NCBI GenBank assembly: GCA_902805615.1
Contig: CADCTQ010000405.1
Span: forward strand, 1-60,988
Length of the DNA: 60,988 bases
Source: an uncultured Cytophagales bacterium
GTDB lineage: Bacteria > Bacteroidota > Bacteroidia > Cytophagales > 172606-1
Direction: 5' to 3'
The position numbers were made by a program, and so were the translations under genes. Below, piece after piece: positions 8,473-17,416 of this stretch (positions are counted from its first letter, which is position 1; each line of letters opens with the position of its first letter). The notes under the pieces are model-generated. The model ran no database searches. It was given only the letters and a program-made list of their open reading frames with translations, and was not told where the DNA came from.

Positions 8473-9438
8473 ATGACTACTCCCTTGTACATCCTCTCCG
8501 CCCAGCACGTTTCCAAACGCTACGCCTCCCACACGGCGTTGGATGACGTGAGCATCCAGATTCCGAAGGGCAGCATCTTTGGGCTCCTGGGCCCCAACGG
8601 CGCCGGAAAAACTTCCCTCATCCGCATCATTACGCAGATTACGGCCCCCGACCAGGGCGAAGTGTTCTTCAAGGGCGAACCCCTGGCGCCCAAGCACATT
8701 GCCCACATCGGCTACCTGCCCGAAGAACGCGGCCTGTACAAGAAGATGAAAGTAGGCGACCAGTTGCTGTACCTGGCCCGGCTCAAGGGCCTCAGCAAAG
8801 ACGCCGCCATGGAAAAGCTCAAGGAGTGGTTCAGGAAATTCGAAATCCAGACGTGGTGGGGCAAAAACGTGGAAGACCTCTCCAAGGGCATGGCCCAGAA
8901 AATTCAATTCGTGGCCACGGTGCTGCACGAACCCGAACTGCTCATCCTCGACGAACCCTTTACGGGCTTTGACCCGGTAAACGCCAACCTCATCAAAGAC
9001 GAAATCCTCAAGCTGCGCGACAAGGGCTGCACCATCATCTTCTCTACGCACCGCATGGAATCGGTGGAAGAACTGTGCGACAACATTGCCCTCATTGACA
9101 AGTCGCGGAAAATCCTGGACGGCCCCACCAAACAGATCAAGAACCAGTACAAGACCAACACCTACGTAGTGGAAGGCGAGGGAAAACTGGTGAGCCTGCC
9201 CTCCCAGTTCGACGTCCGCTCCATGCAGGAAGGCGAAGACAACTTCTTCAAGGCCATCATCCGGCTGCCGCAGGGCGTGCTGCCCAACCAACTCATCGAG
9301 GTGCTCATCGGCCAGGTGCAGGTCCACTCCTTCGTGGAGCACATCCCGTCCATGAACGAAATCTTCATCCGCAACGTGACCGGCCAGGTGGACCCGCTGC
9401 CCGCCGAAGAACGCTACAAGCTGTCGCAGACGATGTAG
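8473..9438 (+). CDS. ABC transporter ATP-binding protein, NatA-like
   Basis: 321-aa ATPase of a two-gene exporter; relatives include the NatA sodium-export ATPase and drug/lipid exporters, and the substrate cannot be told here. Seen: Walker [11 protein letters not shown] (40-49), Q-loop YLPEERGLY (81-89), signature LSKGMAQKIQ (136-145), Walker B LLILDEPFTGFDP (156-168), H-loop STHRMES, and a C-terminal DUF4162-type accessory domain from about 215. Signature LSKGM replaces LSGGQ, as is usual for this subfamily. The permease gene follows after 104 bp on the same strand. The start ATG 8473 lies directly after an AT-rich leader. Confidence 0.93.
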   Translation: MTTPLYILSAQHVSKRYASHTALDDVSIQIPKGSIFGLLGPNGAGKTSLIRIITQITAPDQGEVFFKGEPLAPKHIAHIGYLPEERGLYKKMKVGDQLLYLARLKGLSKDAAMEKLKEWFRKFEIQTWWGKNVEDLSKGMAQKIQFVATVLHEPELLILDEPFTGFDPVNANLIKDEILKLRDKGCTIIFSTHRMESVEELCDNIALIDKSRKILDGPTKQIKNQYKTNTYVVEGEGKLVSLPSQFDVRSMQEGEDNFFKAIIRLPQGVLPNQLIEVLIGQVQVHSFVEHIPSMNEIFIRNVTGQVDPLPAEERYKLSQTM

Positions 9439-9520
9439 AATGGTCATCCGGATGCGATGACTTACGCATACCCCGTGCCGAAGACGCGATGAATCGCGTC
9501 TCTGCGGACCAATGACCATT
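9439..9520. repeat. Inverted repeat between the two ABC exporter genes
   Basis: Outer arms AATGGTCAT (9439-9447) and ATGACCATT (9512-9520) enclose an inner perfect palindrome AGACGCGAT-GA-ATCGCGTCT (9482-9501). The inner core is the same as the centre of the 7531-7610 palindrome. It lies inside a presumed operon, so it could tune expression of the permease relative to the ATPase. Confidence 0.8.
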
Positions 9521-9542
9521 GCCCCCTGACCCCTGACCATTT

Positions 9543-10853
9543 ATGAACAAAATACTCCTGATCCTGCAACGCGAGTACCTGGTACGCGTGCAGAAGCGGT
9601 CTTTCGTGATCATGACCCTGCTGGGCCCGCTGCTCATTGCGGCCGTCTACTCGGTGCCCGTCATCCTGGCCCTCCGCGACAGCAAGGCCCGCACCATTGC
9701 CGTCATTGACGAAAGCGGCCTGCTCAAAGGCGATTTCAAGGGCGACAAAAAGCTGACTTTCAAGTCCCTCACCGGTTCGCTGCATTCGGGCAAGCAGGCC
9801 GTGCTCGACGAAAAGTACTACGCCGTGCTCTACATTCCCAAAATGACCGTGGACAACCCGGCCGGCATCAAGCTGTTTTCCAAGAAGGGCATCAGCCTGG
9901 AAGTGGAAGGCGCCGTGGAACGCAGCCTGAAGCGGGAAATTGAAGGCGTGAAGCTCCGGCAGGCCGGCATTGACACCCAGGTGCTCGAACGCATTGACAC
10001 CCGGGTATCCATTGACACCAAAAACCTGACCGGCGACGACGGCGACGAAAAAGACAGCAGCACCGGGGCGGCGTTCATCGTGGGCTTCGCGGCGGCCTTC
10101 ATCATCTACATTTCCATCTTCATCTACGGCGTGCAGGTGATGCGCGGCGTGATCGAGGAGAAGACCAACCGCATCGTGGAAGTGATCATTTCCTCGGTGA
10201 AGCCCTTCCAACTGATGGTCGGCAAGATCACCGGCATTGCCCTGGTGGGGCTCACGCAGTTCCTGCTCTGGATCATTCTGGGCACGGCCATCAGCACGGT
10301 CGCCATCGGGATGATGCGGTCGGCCAGCGGGGCCGGCCAGGAGCAGATGGACGAGGCCCTGCGGGAGTCGCCGGCGCTGGAGCAGCGGGCCAACGGGATT
10401 GAGAAAGCAATGAACGCCATGAGCACCCTCGACGTGCCGCTGCTGCTGGGGTCGTTCCTGTTCTACTTCCTGGGCGGCTACCTGATCTACAGCGCCCTGT
10501 TTGCGGCCGTGGGGGCGGCGGCCGACAGCGAAACCGACACCCAGCAGTTCATGTTCCCCATTACCATCCCCCTCATCCTGTCGTTCGTGCTGGCCCAGTA
10601 CGTGATCCAGAACCCCGACGGCCCGCTGGCGTTCTGGCTTTCGATGATTCCGCTCACCTCGCCCATCATCATGATGGTGCGCATTCCCTTCAACCCGCCG
10701 GCCTGGGAAATTGCCCTGTCCATGGTGCTGCTCGTGCTCGGCTTCCTGTTCATCACCTGGCTGGCCGCCCGCATCTACCGCGTGGGCATCCTCATGTACG
10801 GCAAGAAGGTCAACTACAAGGAACTCGCCAAGTGGGTGTTTTACCGGGCGTAG
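9543..10853 (+). CDS. ABC transporter permease, NatB-like (ABC-2 type)
   Basis: 436-aa integral membrane subunit that would pair with the ATPase just upstream. Seen: a first TM helix (about 20-43, MTLLGPLLIAAVYSVPVILA), a large extracytoplasmic domain (about 44-175), then a block of helices beginning AAFIVGFAAAFIIYISIFIYG and the ABC-2 signature region VMRGVIEEKTNRIVEVIISSVKPFQLMVGKI that couples to the ATPase. Later helices include LLLGSFLFYFLGGYLIYSAL and a C-terminal FLFITWLAARIYRVGILMYG. This topology fits the NatB/ABC2_membrane_3 family. It ends just before a strong terminator (10873-10910). The exported substrate is unknown. Confidence 0.92.
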   Translation: MNKILLILQREYLVRVQKRSFVIMTLLGPLLIAAVYSVPVILALRDSKARTIAVIDESGLLKGDFKGDKKLTFKSLTGSLHSGKQAVLDEKYYAVLYIPKMTVDNPAGIKLFSKKGISLEVEGAVERSLKREIEGVKLRQAGIDTQVLERIDTRVSIDTKNLTGDDGDEKDSSTGAAFIVGFAAAFIIYISIFIYGVQVMRGVIEEKTNRIVEVIISSVKPFQLMVGKITGIALVGLTQFLLWIILGTAISTVAIGMMRSASGAGQEQMDEALRESPALEQRANGIEKAMNAMSTLDVPLLLGSFLFYFLGGYLIYSALFAAVGAAADSETDTQQFMFPITIPLILSFVLAQYVIQNPDGPLAFWLSMIPLTSPIIMMVRIPFNPPAWEIALSMVLLVLGFLFITWLAARIYRVGILMYGKKVNYKELAKWVFYRA

Positions 10854-10872
10854 GCCGGACCTGAAAAACGTT

Positions 10873-10910
10873 AAAAGGCTGGTGCGCACGAATCTGCGTA
10901 CCAGCCTTTT
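10873..10910 (+). terminator. Rho-independent terminator after NatB-like permease
   Basis: 11-bp perfect stem AAAAGGCTGGT/ACCAGCCTTTT (10873-10883, 10900-10910). It ends the ABC exporter transcript and the T-rich arm serves as the U-tract. Confidence 0.85.
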
Positions 10911-10984
10911 CGTTGCCGCCAAGTGGGTATTATTCGTTAATTTTGCTTTTTCATTTGGGCAAAACGATCTGGTCACATCCCCCC

Positions 10985-10992
10985 TAACTTTG
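10985..10992 (+). promoter_or_regulatory. Candidate -7 box for the DUF2723 gene
   Basis: TAACTTTG is an exact TAnnTTTG match 16 bp before the ATG at 11009, implying a very short leader. It lies downstream of the preceding terminator, as expected for an independent promoter. A TTTG at 10954-10957 is somewhat too far for a standard -33 element. Confidence 0.5.
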
Positions 10993-11008
10993 CAAATTTT
11001 CATTTTCA

Positions 11009-13996
11009 ATGCAACACATGCTTAATTTCCGAAAGATCAACAACCTGACGGGTTGGGGCGTTTTTCTGATCGCCCTGCTGGTCTACACGCTCACCGTAGA
11101 GCCGACGGCCAGTTTCTGGGATGTTGGGGAGTTTATCGCGGCCGCCTACAAGTTGCAGGTGCCGCACCCGCCCGGTGCGCCTTTTTTCCTGCTGGTCAAC
11201 CGGGCATTTTCGTTGCTGGCCTTCAACGACCCGTCGAAGGTGGCCTTCTGGGCAAACATGTCTTCGGTGCTGTGCAGCGCGGCTACCGTGTTGTTCCTGT
11301 TCTGGACGATCACGATGCTGGCCCGCAAAACGCTCAAGATCACCAGTTTTGAAGTGACCCGGTCCGAAGCCATCCGCCTGATGGGCGCCGGGGTGGTGGG
11401 TGCCCTGGCCTACACGTTTTCGGATTCGTTCTGGTTTTCGGCCGTGGAGGCCGAAGTATACGCCATGTCGTCGTTTTTCACGGCCATCGTGTTCTGGGCC
11501 ATCTTCAAGTGGGAACTCATCGAGGACGAGGCCGCGGCCAACCGCTGGCTGATCTTCATCGCCTACCTCATCGGCCTTTCCATCGGCGTGCACTTGCTCA
11601 ACCTGGTGGCCCTGCCGGCCATCGGCCTGGTGTACTACTTCAAAAAGTACAAGCCCACCACCTGGGGCATCATTGCGGCCCTGGCCATCAGCGGCGGCAT
11701 CATCCTGACCATCATGCTGGGCGTGATCCCCGGCCTGCCCTCCGTTGCCGGTTCCTTCGAAATCTTCTTCGTCAACAGCCTCGGCCTCCCTTTCGGCTCG
11801 GGCGCGGCCTTCTTCGTGATCCTGTTCCTGGGGTCGCTGATCTACGGGATCTACTACTCGGTGCGCAAGGAAAAACCGACGCTCAACACCGCGCTGCTGT
11901 CGCTGACGGTGATCCTGATCGGGTACGCCTCCTACACGATGGTGCTGGTGCGGTCCAACTACAACCCGCCCATCAACGAAAACGACCCCAGCGACCTGCT
12001 CTCGTTCGTGTCGTACCTCAAGCGCGAACAGTACGGCGACCGGCCGCTGCTGTGGGGCCCGTCGTTTACCTCCGAACTGATTGACCAGAAACGCGGCGAG
12101 CCGCTCTACCGCAAGGGCAAGGACAAGTACGAAGTGTACGACTACAAGACCACCAACATCTACGACCCCAAGGGCAACATGCTGCTGCCGCGGGTGTTCA
12201 GCCGCCAGGACAACCACGCCCAACTCTACCGGCAGATGCTCGGGCTGCGCGAAGGCGAAAAGCCCAACATGGTGGACAACCTCAGGTTCATGTTCTCGCA
12301 CCAGCTTGGCCACATGTACTTCCGGTATTTCCTCTGGAACTTCGTGGGCCGGCAGAGCGACATGGAAGGTGCCGGCGTGCTCATGCCCACCGATGCATTT
12401 CAGAAGGACCTGGCTTACGACCTCAAAACGAACTGGGGCCGCAACAACTTTTTCATGCTGCCCTTCCTGCTCGGACTGGTGGGCTTCCTGTTCCAGTACT
12501 CCCGCGACCGGCGCGACTTCTGGGTGGTGACGCTGCTGTTTTTGCTCACCGGCATTGCCCTGGTGCTGTACCTCAACTCGCCGCCGGTGGAACCCCGCGA
12601 ACGGGACTACATCTACGTGGGCTCTTACTACGCGTTTGCCATCTGGATCGGGCTGGGCATGATTGCCGTGGCCGAAGCCATTGGCCGGTTCATCAAAAAT
12701 CCCGCCTCGTCGGCCTCCATTGCCACGGCTGCCTGCCTGGTGGTGCCGGCCATCATGGCCGTGGAGGGCTGGAATGACCACGACCGTTCGGACCGCTACC
12801 ACTCCGTGGATTCGGCCAAGAACCTGCTTAACTCCTGCGCCCCCAACGCCATCCTGTTCACGGGCGGCGACAACGACACGTTCCCGCTGTGGTACGCCCA
12901 GGAAGTGGAAGGCTTCCGCACCGACGTACGGGTGTGCAACCTGAGCCTGCTGGGTACGCATTGGTACATTGACCAGATGAAGCGGCCCGTGTACAAGTCG
13001 TCGGCGCTGCCCATCTCCCTCGAAAGGGACCAGTACTACGCCGGCACCAACGACCAGGTGCCCGTGATTGACGAGAACAAGTACCCCAACGGCATCCGGC
13101 TTGACACGTACCTCAAGCTGGTGAAGGCCAACGATCCGCGCATCAAGTATCCGTACCGCGACCAGGCGCTTACCATCCTGCCCTCCCGCAAGCTGGTGGT
13201 GCCCGTAGACCGGCAGAAGGTGCTGCAAATGGGCATCATCAAGCCCGAACTGCGCGACTCCCTCACCGACCGCATGGAGTGGAACATCAACCGGGGCGAC
13301 CTGCTCAAGCCCGACCTGGTGATCCTCGACATGATCGTGACCAACAACTGGGAGCGGCCCATTTACTTCTCCAGCACCCTGCCGCCGTCGAGCTACCTCA
13401 ACCTGAAGGAATTCATGCAGGTAGAGGGCCTCGTGTACCGGCTGCTGCCCGTGCGGGTGGCCGGCGCCACCCAGGGCTACGTGAACACCGACGTGATGTA
13501 CACCAACATGCTGCAGAAGATGTTCTGGCGCGAGATGGACAACCCGGAGGTGTACTACGACGAAAACTACCGCCGCTTCCCGGTGAACGCCCGGCTCAAC
13601 TACTACCGCCTGGCCGACGAACTGTTGCAGGCGGGCAACAAGGAAAAAGCCCGTGAGGTGGCCCTGCACTGCCTGAAGGTGCTGCCCGACGAAGGCGTGC
13701 CCTTCGATGAATACACGTCGAACCTGATTTCGGTGCTCTTCAGCGTGGGCGAAACGCAGAAGGCCCTGGAGATCTCTCAACTGCTGGCGTCCCGCGTGGA
13801 CCAGAACCTGGACTTCTACATCCGCAAGGAGCCGGGCAACGCCCAGGAAATCCAGACCAACCTGTACACGCTCAACCAGATCGTGCAGGCCAACAAGGAG
13901 GCCAACACCAAGGAAGCCGCCGGATACGAGAAAACCTTCGATAAGCACTACAACAGCTACGCCAGCCTCTACGCCCGGGGCGTTCCCGGCAGCTAA
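11009..13996 (+). CDS. DUF2723 multi-spanning membrane protein (GT-C-like glycosyltransferase candidate)
   Basis: 995-aa inner-membrane protein. The N-terminal third carries the DUF2723 signature: EPTASFWDVGEFIAAAYKLQ followed by HPPGAPFFLLVNR, inside a series of about eleven hydrophobic helices to near residue 560. The acidic residues after the first helix (DVGEF) sit where GT-C transferases place their catalytic aspartate, so a lipid-linked sugar transferase role is plausible; this is inference from topology. The C-terminal 430 residues are soluble and probably periplasmic, containing LFTGGDNDTFPLWYAQEVEG and helical repeats near the end (RLADELLQAGNKEKAREVAL) that look TPR-like. The gene is monocistronic, bounded by terminators on both sides. 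Confidence 0.9.
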   Translation: MQHMLNFRKINNLTGWGVFLIALLVYTLTVEPTASFWDVGEFIAAAYKLQVPHPPGAPFFLLVNRAFSLLAFNDPSKVAFWANMSSVLCSAATVLFLFWTITMLARKTLKITSFEVTRSEAIRLMGAGVVGALAYTFSDSFWFSAVEAEVYAMSSFFTAIVFWAIFKWELIEDEAAANRWLIFIAYLIGLSIGVHLLNLVALPAIGLVYYFKKYKPTTWGIIAALAISGGIILTIMLGVIPGLPSVAGSFEIFFVNSLGLPFGSGAAFFVILFLGSLIYGIYYSVRKEKPTLNTALLSLTVILIGYASYTMVLVRSNYNPPINENDPSDLLSFVSYLKREQYGDRPLLWGPSFTSELIDQKRGEPLYRKGKDKYEVYDYKTTNIYDPKGNMLLPRVFSRQDNHAQLYRQMLGLREGEKPNMVDNLRFMFSHQLGHMYFRYFLWNFVGRQSDMEGAGVLMPTDAFQKDLAYDLKTNWGRNNFFMLPFLLGLVGFLFQYSRDRRDFWVVTLLFLLTGIALVLYLNSPPVEPRERDYIYVGSYYAFAIWIGLGMIAVAEAIGRFIKNPASSASIATAACLVVPAIMAVEGWNDHDRSDRYHSVDSAKNLLNSCAPNAILFTGGDNDTFPLWYAQEVEGFRTDVRVCNLSLLGTHWYIDQMKRPVYKSSALPISLERDQYYAGTNDQVPVIDENKYPNGIRLDTYLKLVKANDPRIKYPYRDQALTILPSRKLVVPVDRQKVLQMGIIKPELRDSLTDRMEWNINRGDLLKPDLVILDMIVTNNWERPIYFSSTLPPSSYLNLKEFMQVEGLVYRLLPVRVAGATQGYVNTDVMYTNMLQKMFWREMDNPEVYYDENYRRFPVNARLNYYRLADELLQAGNKEKAREVALHCLKVLPDEGVPFDEYTSNLISVLFSVGETQKALEISQLLASRVDQNLDFYIRKEPGNAQEIQTNLYTLNQIVQANKEANTKEAAGYEKTFDKHYNSYASLYARGVPGS

Positions 13997-14063
13997 GGGA
14001 GGAGTAGTGCGTATTGGGTATTGAGTAGAAGAACCAGTCAGGCGACAATTCCTGTTTTCGTGT

Positions 14064-14101
14064 AAGCCCACGCGTTACTGCCGTAACCGTGGGCTTTTTT
14101 T
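14064..14101 (+). terminator. Terminator after the DUF2723 gene
   Basis: Stem AAGCCCACG/CGTGGGCTT (14064-14072, 14088-14096) with an inner GTTAC/GTAAC continuation and a following T7 run. A classical intrinsic terminator. Confidence 0.9.
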
Positions 14102-14176
14102 GGGTACACCGGGTGTCGCGGGATACCGGGTACGAAAGGAATCTTTATATTAAGCCGCGTTCCAATCCAAACTTGT

Positions 14177-15586
14177 ATGCGGAAAAATACCCTTTTCAAT
14201 CTATTCATCCTCTCCCTGACCCTGCTGACTGGTATGCATAGCCCGGCCCAGCCCCTGCGCGTGAGCGACAACAAGCGGTACCTCGTCAAAGCGGACGGCA
14301 AGCCGTTCTTCTACCTGGGCGACACCGCCTGGGAATTGTTCCACCGCCTCAACCGCGAAGAAGCCGAACGGTACCTGAAGCGCCGGGCCGAACAGGGCTT
14401 TACGGTGATCCAGGCGGTGGTGCTGGCCGAACTCGACGGCCTGCACGCCCTCAACCCCTACGGCAACACCCCCTTGCAGAACGATGACCCGACCAAGCCC
14501 AACGAAGAATACTTCAAGCACGTGGACTGGGTGGTGAACAAGGCCAGCGAGGCGGGCCTGTACATCGGCATGCTGCCCACCTGGGGCGATAAAATATTCA
14601 AGAACACCTGGGGGCAGGGACCGGAAATATTCACCCCGGAAAATGCCCGGACCTACGGCCGTTACCTCGGCAACCGCTACAAGAATGCCCGCAACATCAT
14701 CTGGGTGATGGGTGGCGACCGCAACCCGCGCAACGACGCCGACGTGCAGATCTGGCGGGCCATGGCCGAAGGCGTGACCGAAGGCGTGGGCGGCCGGGAC
14801 AAAGCCCTCATGACCTATCACCCGCAGCCCCAGGAGCAGGGTTCCTCTTCCACCTGGTTCCACAAAGACGAGTGGCTCGACTTCAACATGTTCCAGAACG
14901 GCCACTGCCGCGACGTGGCCGTGTGGGAACGCATCACCCGCGACTACAACCTCACGCCGACCAAGCCCACCATGGACGGCGAGCCGCTCTACGAAGACCA
15001 CCCCATCTGCTTCAACGCGGCCGAAAACGGCTTCTCGCTGCCCTACGACGTGCGGCGCTTTGCCTACCTGGAACTCTTTGCCGGGGCCCACGGCCACACC
15101 TACGGCTGCCACAGCATCTGGCAGATGTGGGGCCCCAAGCGCAAGGGCGTCAACAGCCCGCTGCGGCACTGGTACGAGTCGCTGGACCTGCCGGGCGCCA
15201 ACCAGATGACGCACGTACGCAACCTGATGGAGTCGCGGCCGATGCTGGTGCGGGTGCCCGACCAGGCGCTGGTGGGCGGCGAAGGGGCCAGCACCAAGAG
15301 CGCCCTGGGGCGGGTGCAGGCCACCCGGGGCGAAGATTACGCATTCGTGTACAGTGCCGGCGGCCTGCCGTTCATAGTAAACATGGGCAAAATTTCGGGC
15401 AAGCAAGTGAAGGCGCACTGGTTCGATCCCCGTACGGGTAGCGCCAAGGCCATCGGCTCGATGGACAACACGGGTACGCAGACCTTTACGCCGCCCTCCA
15501 GCGGCTTCGACCACGATTGGGTGCTGGTGCTCGACGACGCCGGCAAGAACTACGGCCTGCCCGGCGTGGGCAAAGCGGGGCGGTAA
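14177..15586 (+). CDS. Glycoside hydrolase, GH140/apiosidase-like (DUF4038 plus C-terminal beta domain)
   Basis: 469-aa secreted glycosidase. Signal peptide about 1-24 (hydrophobic core FILSLTLLTGM). The TIM-barrel domain shows FFYLGDTAWELFHRL (44-58), IIWVMGGDRNPR (174-185) and KPTMDGEPLYEDHP (263-276). By analogy with characterised apiosidases, D181 and E269 are the likely catalytic pair. The C-terminal part from about 375 matches the small beta domain annotated as putative collagen-binding (HWFDPRTGSAK). Characterised relatives cut apiose from rhamnogalacturonan II side chains. There is no SusC/SusD pair or other polysaccharide-utilisation gene next to it, so the true substrate is open. 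Confidence 0.9.
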   Translation: MRKNTLFNLFILSLTLLTGMHSPAQPLRVSDNKRYLVKADGKPFFYLGDTAWELFHRLNREEAERYLKRRAEQGFTVIQAVVLAELDGLHALNPYGNTPLQNDDPTKPNEEYFKHVDWVVNKASEAGLYIGMLPTWGDKIFKNTWGQGPEIFTPENARTYGRYLGNRYKNARNIIWVMGGDRNPRNDADVQIWRAMAEGVTEGVGGRDKALMTYHPQPQEQGSSSTWFHKDEWLDFNMFQNGHCRDVAVWERITRDYNLTPTKPTMDGEPLYEDHPICFNAAENGFSLPYDVRRFAYLELFAGAHGHTYGCHSIWQMWGPKRKGVNSPLRHWYESLDLPGANQMTHVRNLMESRPMLVRVPDQALVGGEGASTKSALGRVQATRGEDYAFVYSAGGLPFIVNMGKISGKQVKAHWFDPRTGSAKAIGSMDNTGTQTFTPPSSGFDHDWVLVLDDAGKNYGLPGVGKAGR

Positions 15587-15651
15587 GCCGCCCTCAACAC
15601 GAAAAAAGTTGGGATGAGGCGGGGGAAACCCAAACTGTACTTGGGAAAACA

Positions 15652-15681
15652 AAAATGCCCGGCTTACCGGCCGGGCATTTT
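15652..15681. terminator. Bidirectional terminator between convergent genes
   Basis: 11-bp perfect stem AAAATGCCCGG/CCGGGCATTTT (15652-15662, 15671-15681) with A- and T-rich flanks. It serves the glycosidase on the plus strand and the metallopeptidase on the minus strand. Confidence 0.88.
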
Positions 15682-15736
15682 CGGAAGGCAGTTCGTTGGC
15701 CGTAAGGGTTAAACTACCCAAGACCAGGGGCAGGCA

Positions 15737-17230
15737 TTACCGGCGCCGGAAAATGGCGTTGGCATTGTTGACCAGCCAGGGCAAGCCTTGCGGGCCTACC
15801 GAGATGTGGACACCGCCGCCGTCTATCATGCTCCAGTCGCTGCCATTCCACCGGTACACGCCGTATCCCCCGGCAACTGCTTGGGAGCCCGTGATGTAGA
15901 CCGTCCCGTCGGCGCCGACGCCAATGTCAGTGGCAAGACCGGGGAGTACTTCAAAAGAGCCGCTGCCGTTGCCCCGGAAGATGTTGCCGGCATTGTTAAC
16001 GATCCAGGGCGTGCCCTGCGGGCTCACGTCAACCTTCACGGCCCCGCCCGGTATTTTGTCCCAATTGCTGCCGTTCCAACGGTAGATGCCATACCCGCCC
16101 GGCACCACATCCATACCGATGATGTACACCGTTCCGTCGGCGCCGACCCCAATGTCGGTGGCCCCGCCGGGAAGCACTTCGTAAGCACCGTTCCCGTCGC
16201 CCCGGAAGATGTTGCCGGCGTTGTTGACCACCCACGGCGTGCCCTGCGGACTTACGTCAACCCGCACGGCGCCGCCCGGTATGTTGTCCCAGTTGCTGCC
16301 ATTCCACCGGTAGATGCCGTACCCGCCCGCAACCGCACCCGCACCGATGATGTAAGCCGTCCCGTCGGCGCCGACCCCAATGTCGGTGGCTCCGCCGGGA
16401 AGCCCCTCCCAGTAACCACCGCCGTACACCGTCCGCAGGGAAGTACGGTCGTCGGCCGTGAAAGGACGGTCCGTGTTGTTGGAGCAGGCCAGCATCCAGG
16501 AATTGGCGGAGGGGTTGGTGGGCGTGCCCGGAATGTGCACCGCGCCGACGCCCGCGTCGCCTTCATTGCCGCCGCTGCCGCAACTGAACGCCCGGTTCAT
16601 GTAGTCGGTGTGGCGGAAGCCGATGGCGTGGCCGATTTCGTGGGCTACGACCGTGGTCGCGTCGGGCCGGCGCGAATTGTTGTTGTAGTAATACGTGTTC
16701 AGCCGGATCGTCGAGGCCGGGTTGCCGTTGGTGGGAAATCCGCCGCTGTACCCCAGCGTGCTGCTCACTTCGTAAAAGGCCAGAATGCTGATGTTGGCGG
16801 CGCCGGCGTTGGTGGTCCGCTGGAAGGAGAGACTCAGGCCCAGGGCGTTGTAACGGCCAAGCGCCTGGTCGAACGCACTTTGCATGTACGAGCCAAAGGC
16901 CGGGTCCATGTACACCTGGAGGGTGCGGGGCAGGGCCGCCACCAGGTTGTTGGTGCGGTAGTGCGTGGTACGACCGCCTTTCTGCGCCTGCGGGGCGGCG
17001 GCCAACTCGTCAATCTGCGCTTCGGTGAGGAAGATGTCGTATTCCACCATGTACCCGTTCTGGTAGGGGTAAAAGCCCTGGCTCAGGTCAAAGCCGGCGG
17101 CTTTCAGTTTCTGGGCGACAGCCACGTCCGTCCCTTCCTGGTGCACCGCATCAATCTCTTGGCGTTCTTGCTGGCAACCCCACAGGAATAGCATGGCGGC
17201 AGCCAGCAGCAGGGGAAAATGTTTTTTCAT
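15737..17230 (-). CDS. Lipoprotein metallopeptidase (HEIGH/M57 type) with tectonin-like beta-propeller
   Basis: 497-aa predicted surface or periplasmic zinc protease. Lipobox LFLWGC (Cys19). The catalytic domain (about 95-270) contains HEIGHAIGFRH at 197-207, a full HExxHxxGxxH metzincin motif, matching the 'dual-action HEIGH' M57 group. Residues about 277-497 are three 76-residue repeats. Each holds two tectonin-like blades (LPGGATDIGVGADGT, then GYGIYRWNGSNWD and GGAVKVDVSPQGTPW), six blades in all, likely one propeller for carbohydrate or protein binding. The start is ATG 17230 (MKKHFPLLLAA); the longer frame adds 16 residues before the signal peptide. It is divergent from an XRE regulator across 186 bp. 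Confidence 0.9.
   Translation of the reverse strand: MKKHFPLLLAAAMLFLWGCQQERQEIDAVHQEGTDVAVAQKLKAAGFDLSQGFYPYQNGYMVEYDIFLTEAQIDELAAAPQAQKGGRTTHYRTNNLVAALPRTLQVYMDPAFGSYMQSAFDQALGRYNALGLSLSFQRTTNAGAANISILAFYEVSSTLGYSGGFPTNGNPASTIRLNTYYYNNNSRRPDATTVVAHEIGHAIGFRHTDYMNRAFSCGSGGNEGDAGVGAVHIPGTPTNPSANSWMLACSNNTDRPFTADDRTSLRTVYGGGYWEGLPGGATDIGVGADGTAYIIGAGAVAGGYGIYRWNGSNWDNIPGGAVRVDVSPQGTPWVVNNAGNIFRGDGNGAYEVLPGGATDIGVGADGTVYIIGMDVVPGGYGIYRWNGSNWDKIPGGAVKVDVSPQGTPWIVNNAGNIFRGNGSGSFEVLPGLATDIGVGADGTVYITGSQAVAGGYGVYRWNGSDWSMIDGGGVHISVGPQGLPWLVNNANAIFRRR
15740..16402 (-). repeat. Three tandem 228-bp coding repeats (tectonin blade pairs)
   Basis: The word AATGTCGGTG (or its one-base variant AATGTCAGTG) recurs at 15923, 16151 and 16379, exactly 228 bp apart. 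The sequence between copies is nearly identical even at synonymous sites. This points to recent internal duplication or gene conversion. Confidence 0.92.
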
Positions 17231-17416
17231 AAAAAGGGATAGGTTAAAAATTGTTTGGGGATGAAAGAGGTGGTACACCGTAAAAAGTAATGCGAAAATA
17301 GGCGGCGTACGGAGAGAACCGTAACCCGGCAGGTATTAAAAAAAGTACGGGAAGTATTAATTCAGGCGTTGAGATCAGCCCGAAATGTATAAATTGAGGC
17401 TTTCCTTTTTCCTCCC

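Noticed and set aside
11006-14071. 1021-aa open frame on the minus strand
   Set aside because: It is the antisense shadow of the DUF2723 gene; high GC at third codon positions keeps the opposite frame open. Its translation is His/Val/Gly-rich with no recognisable domain.
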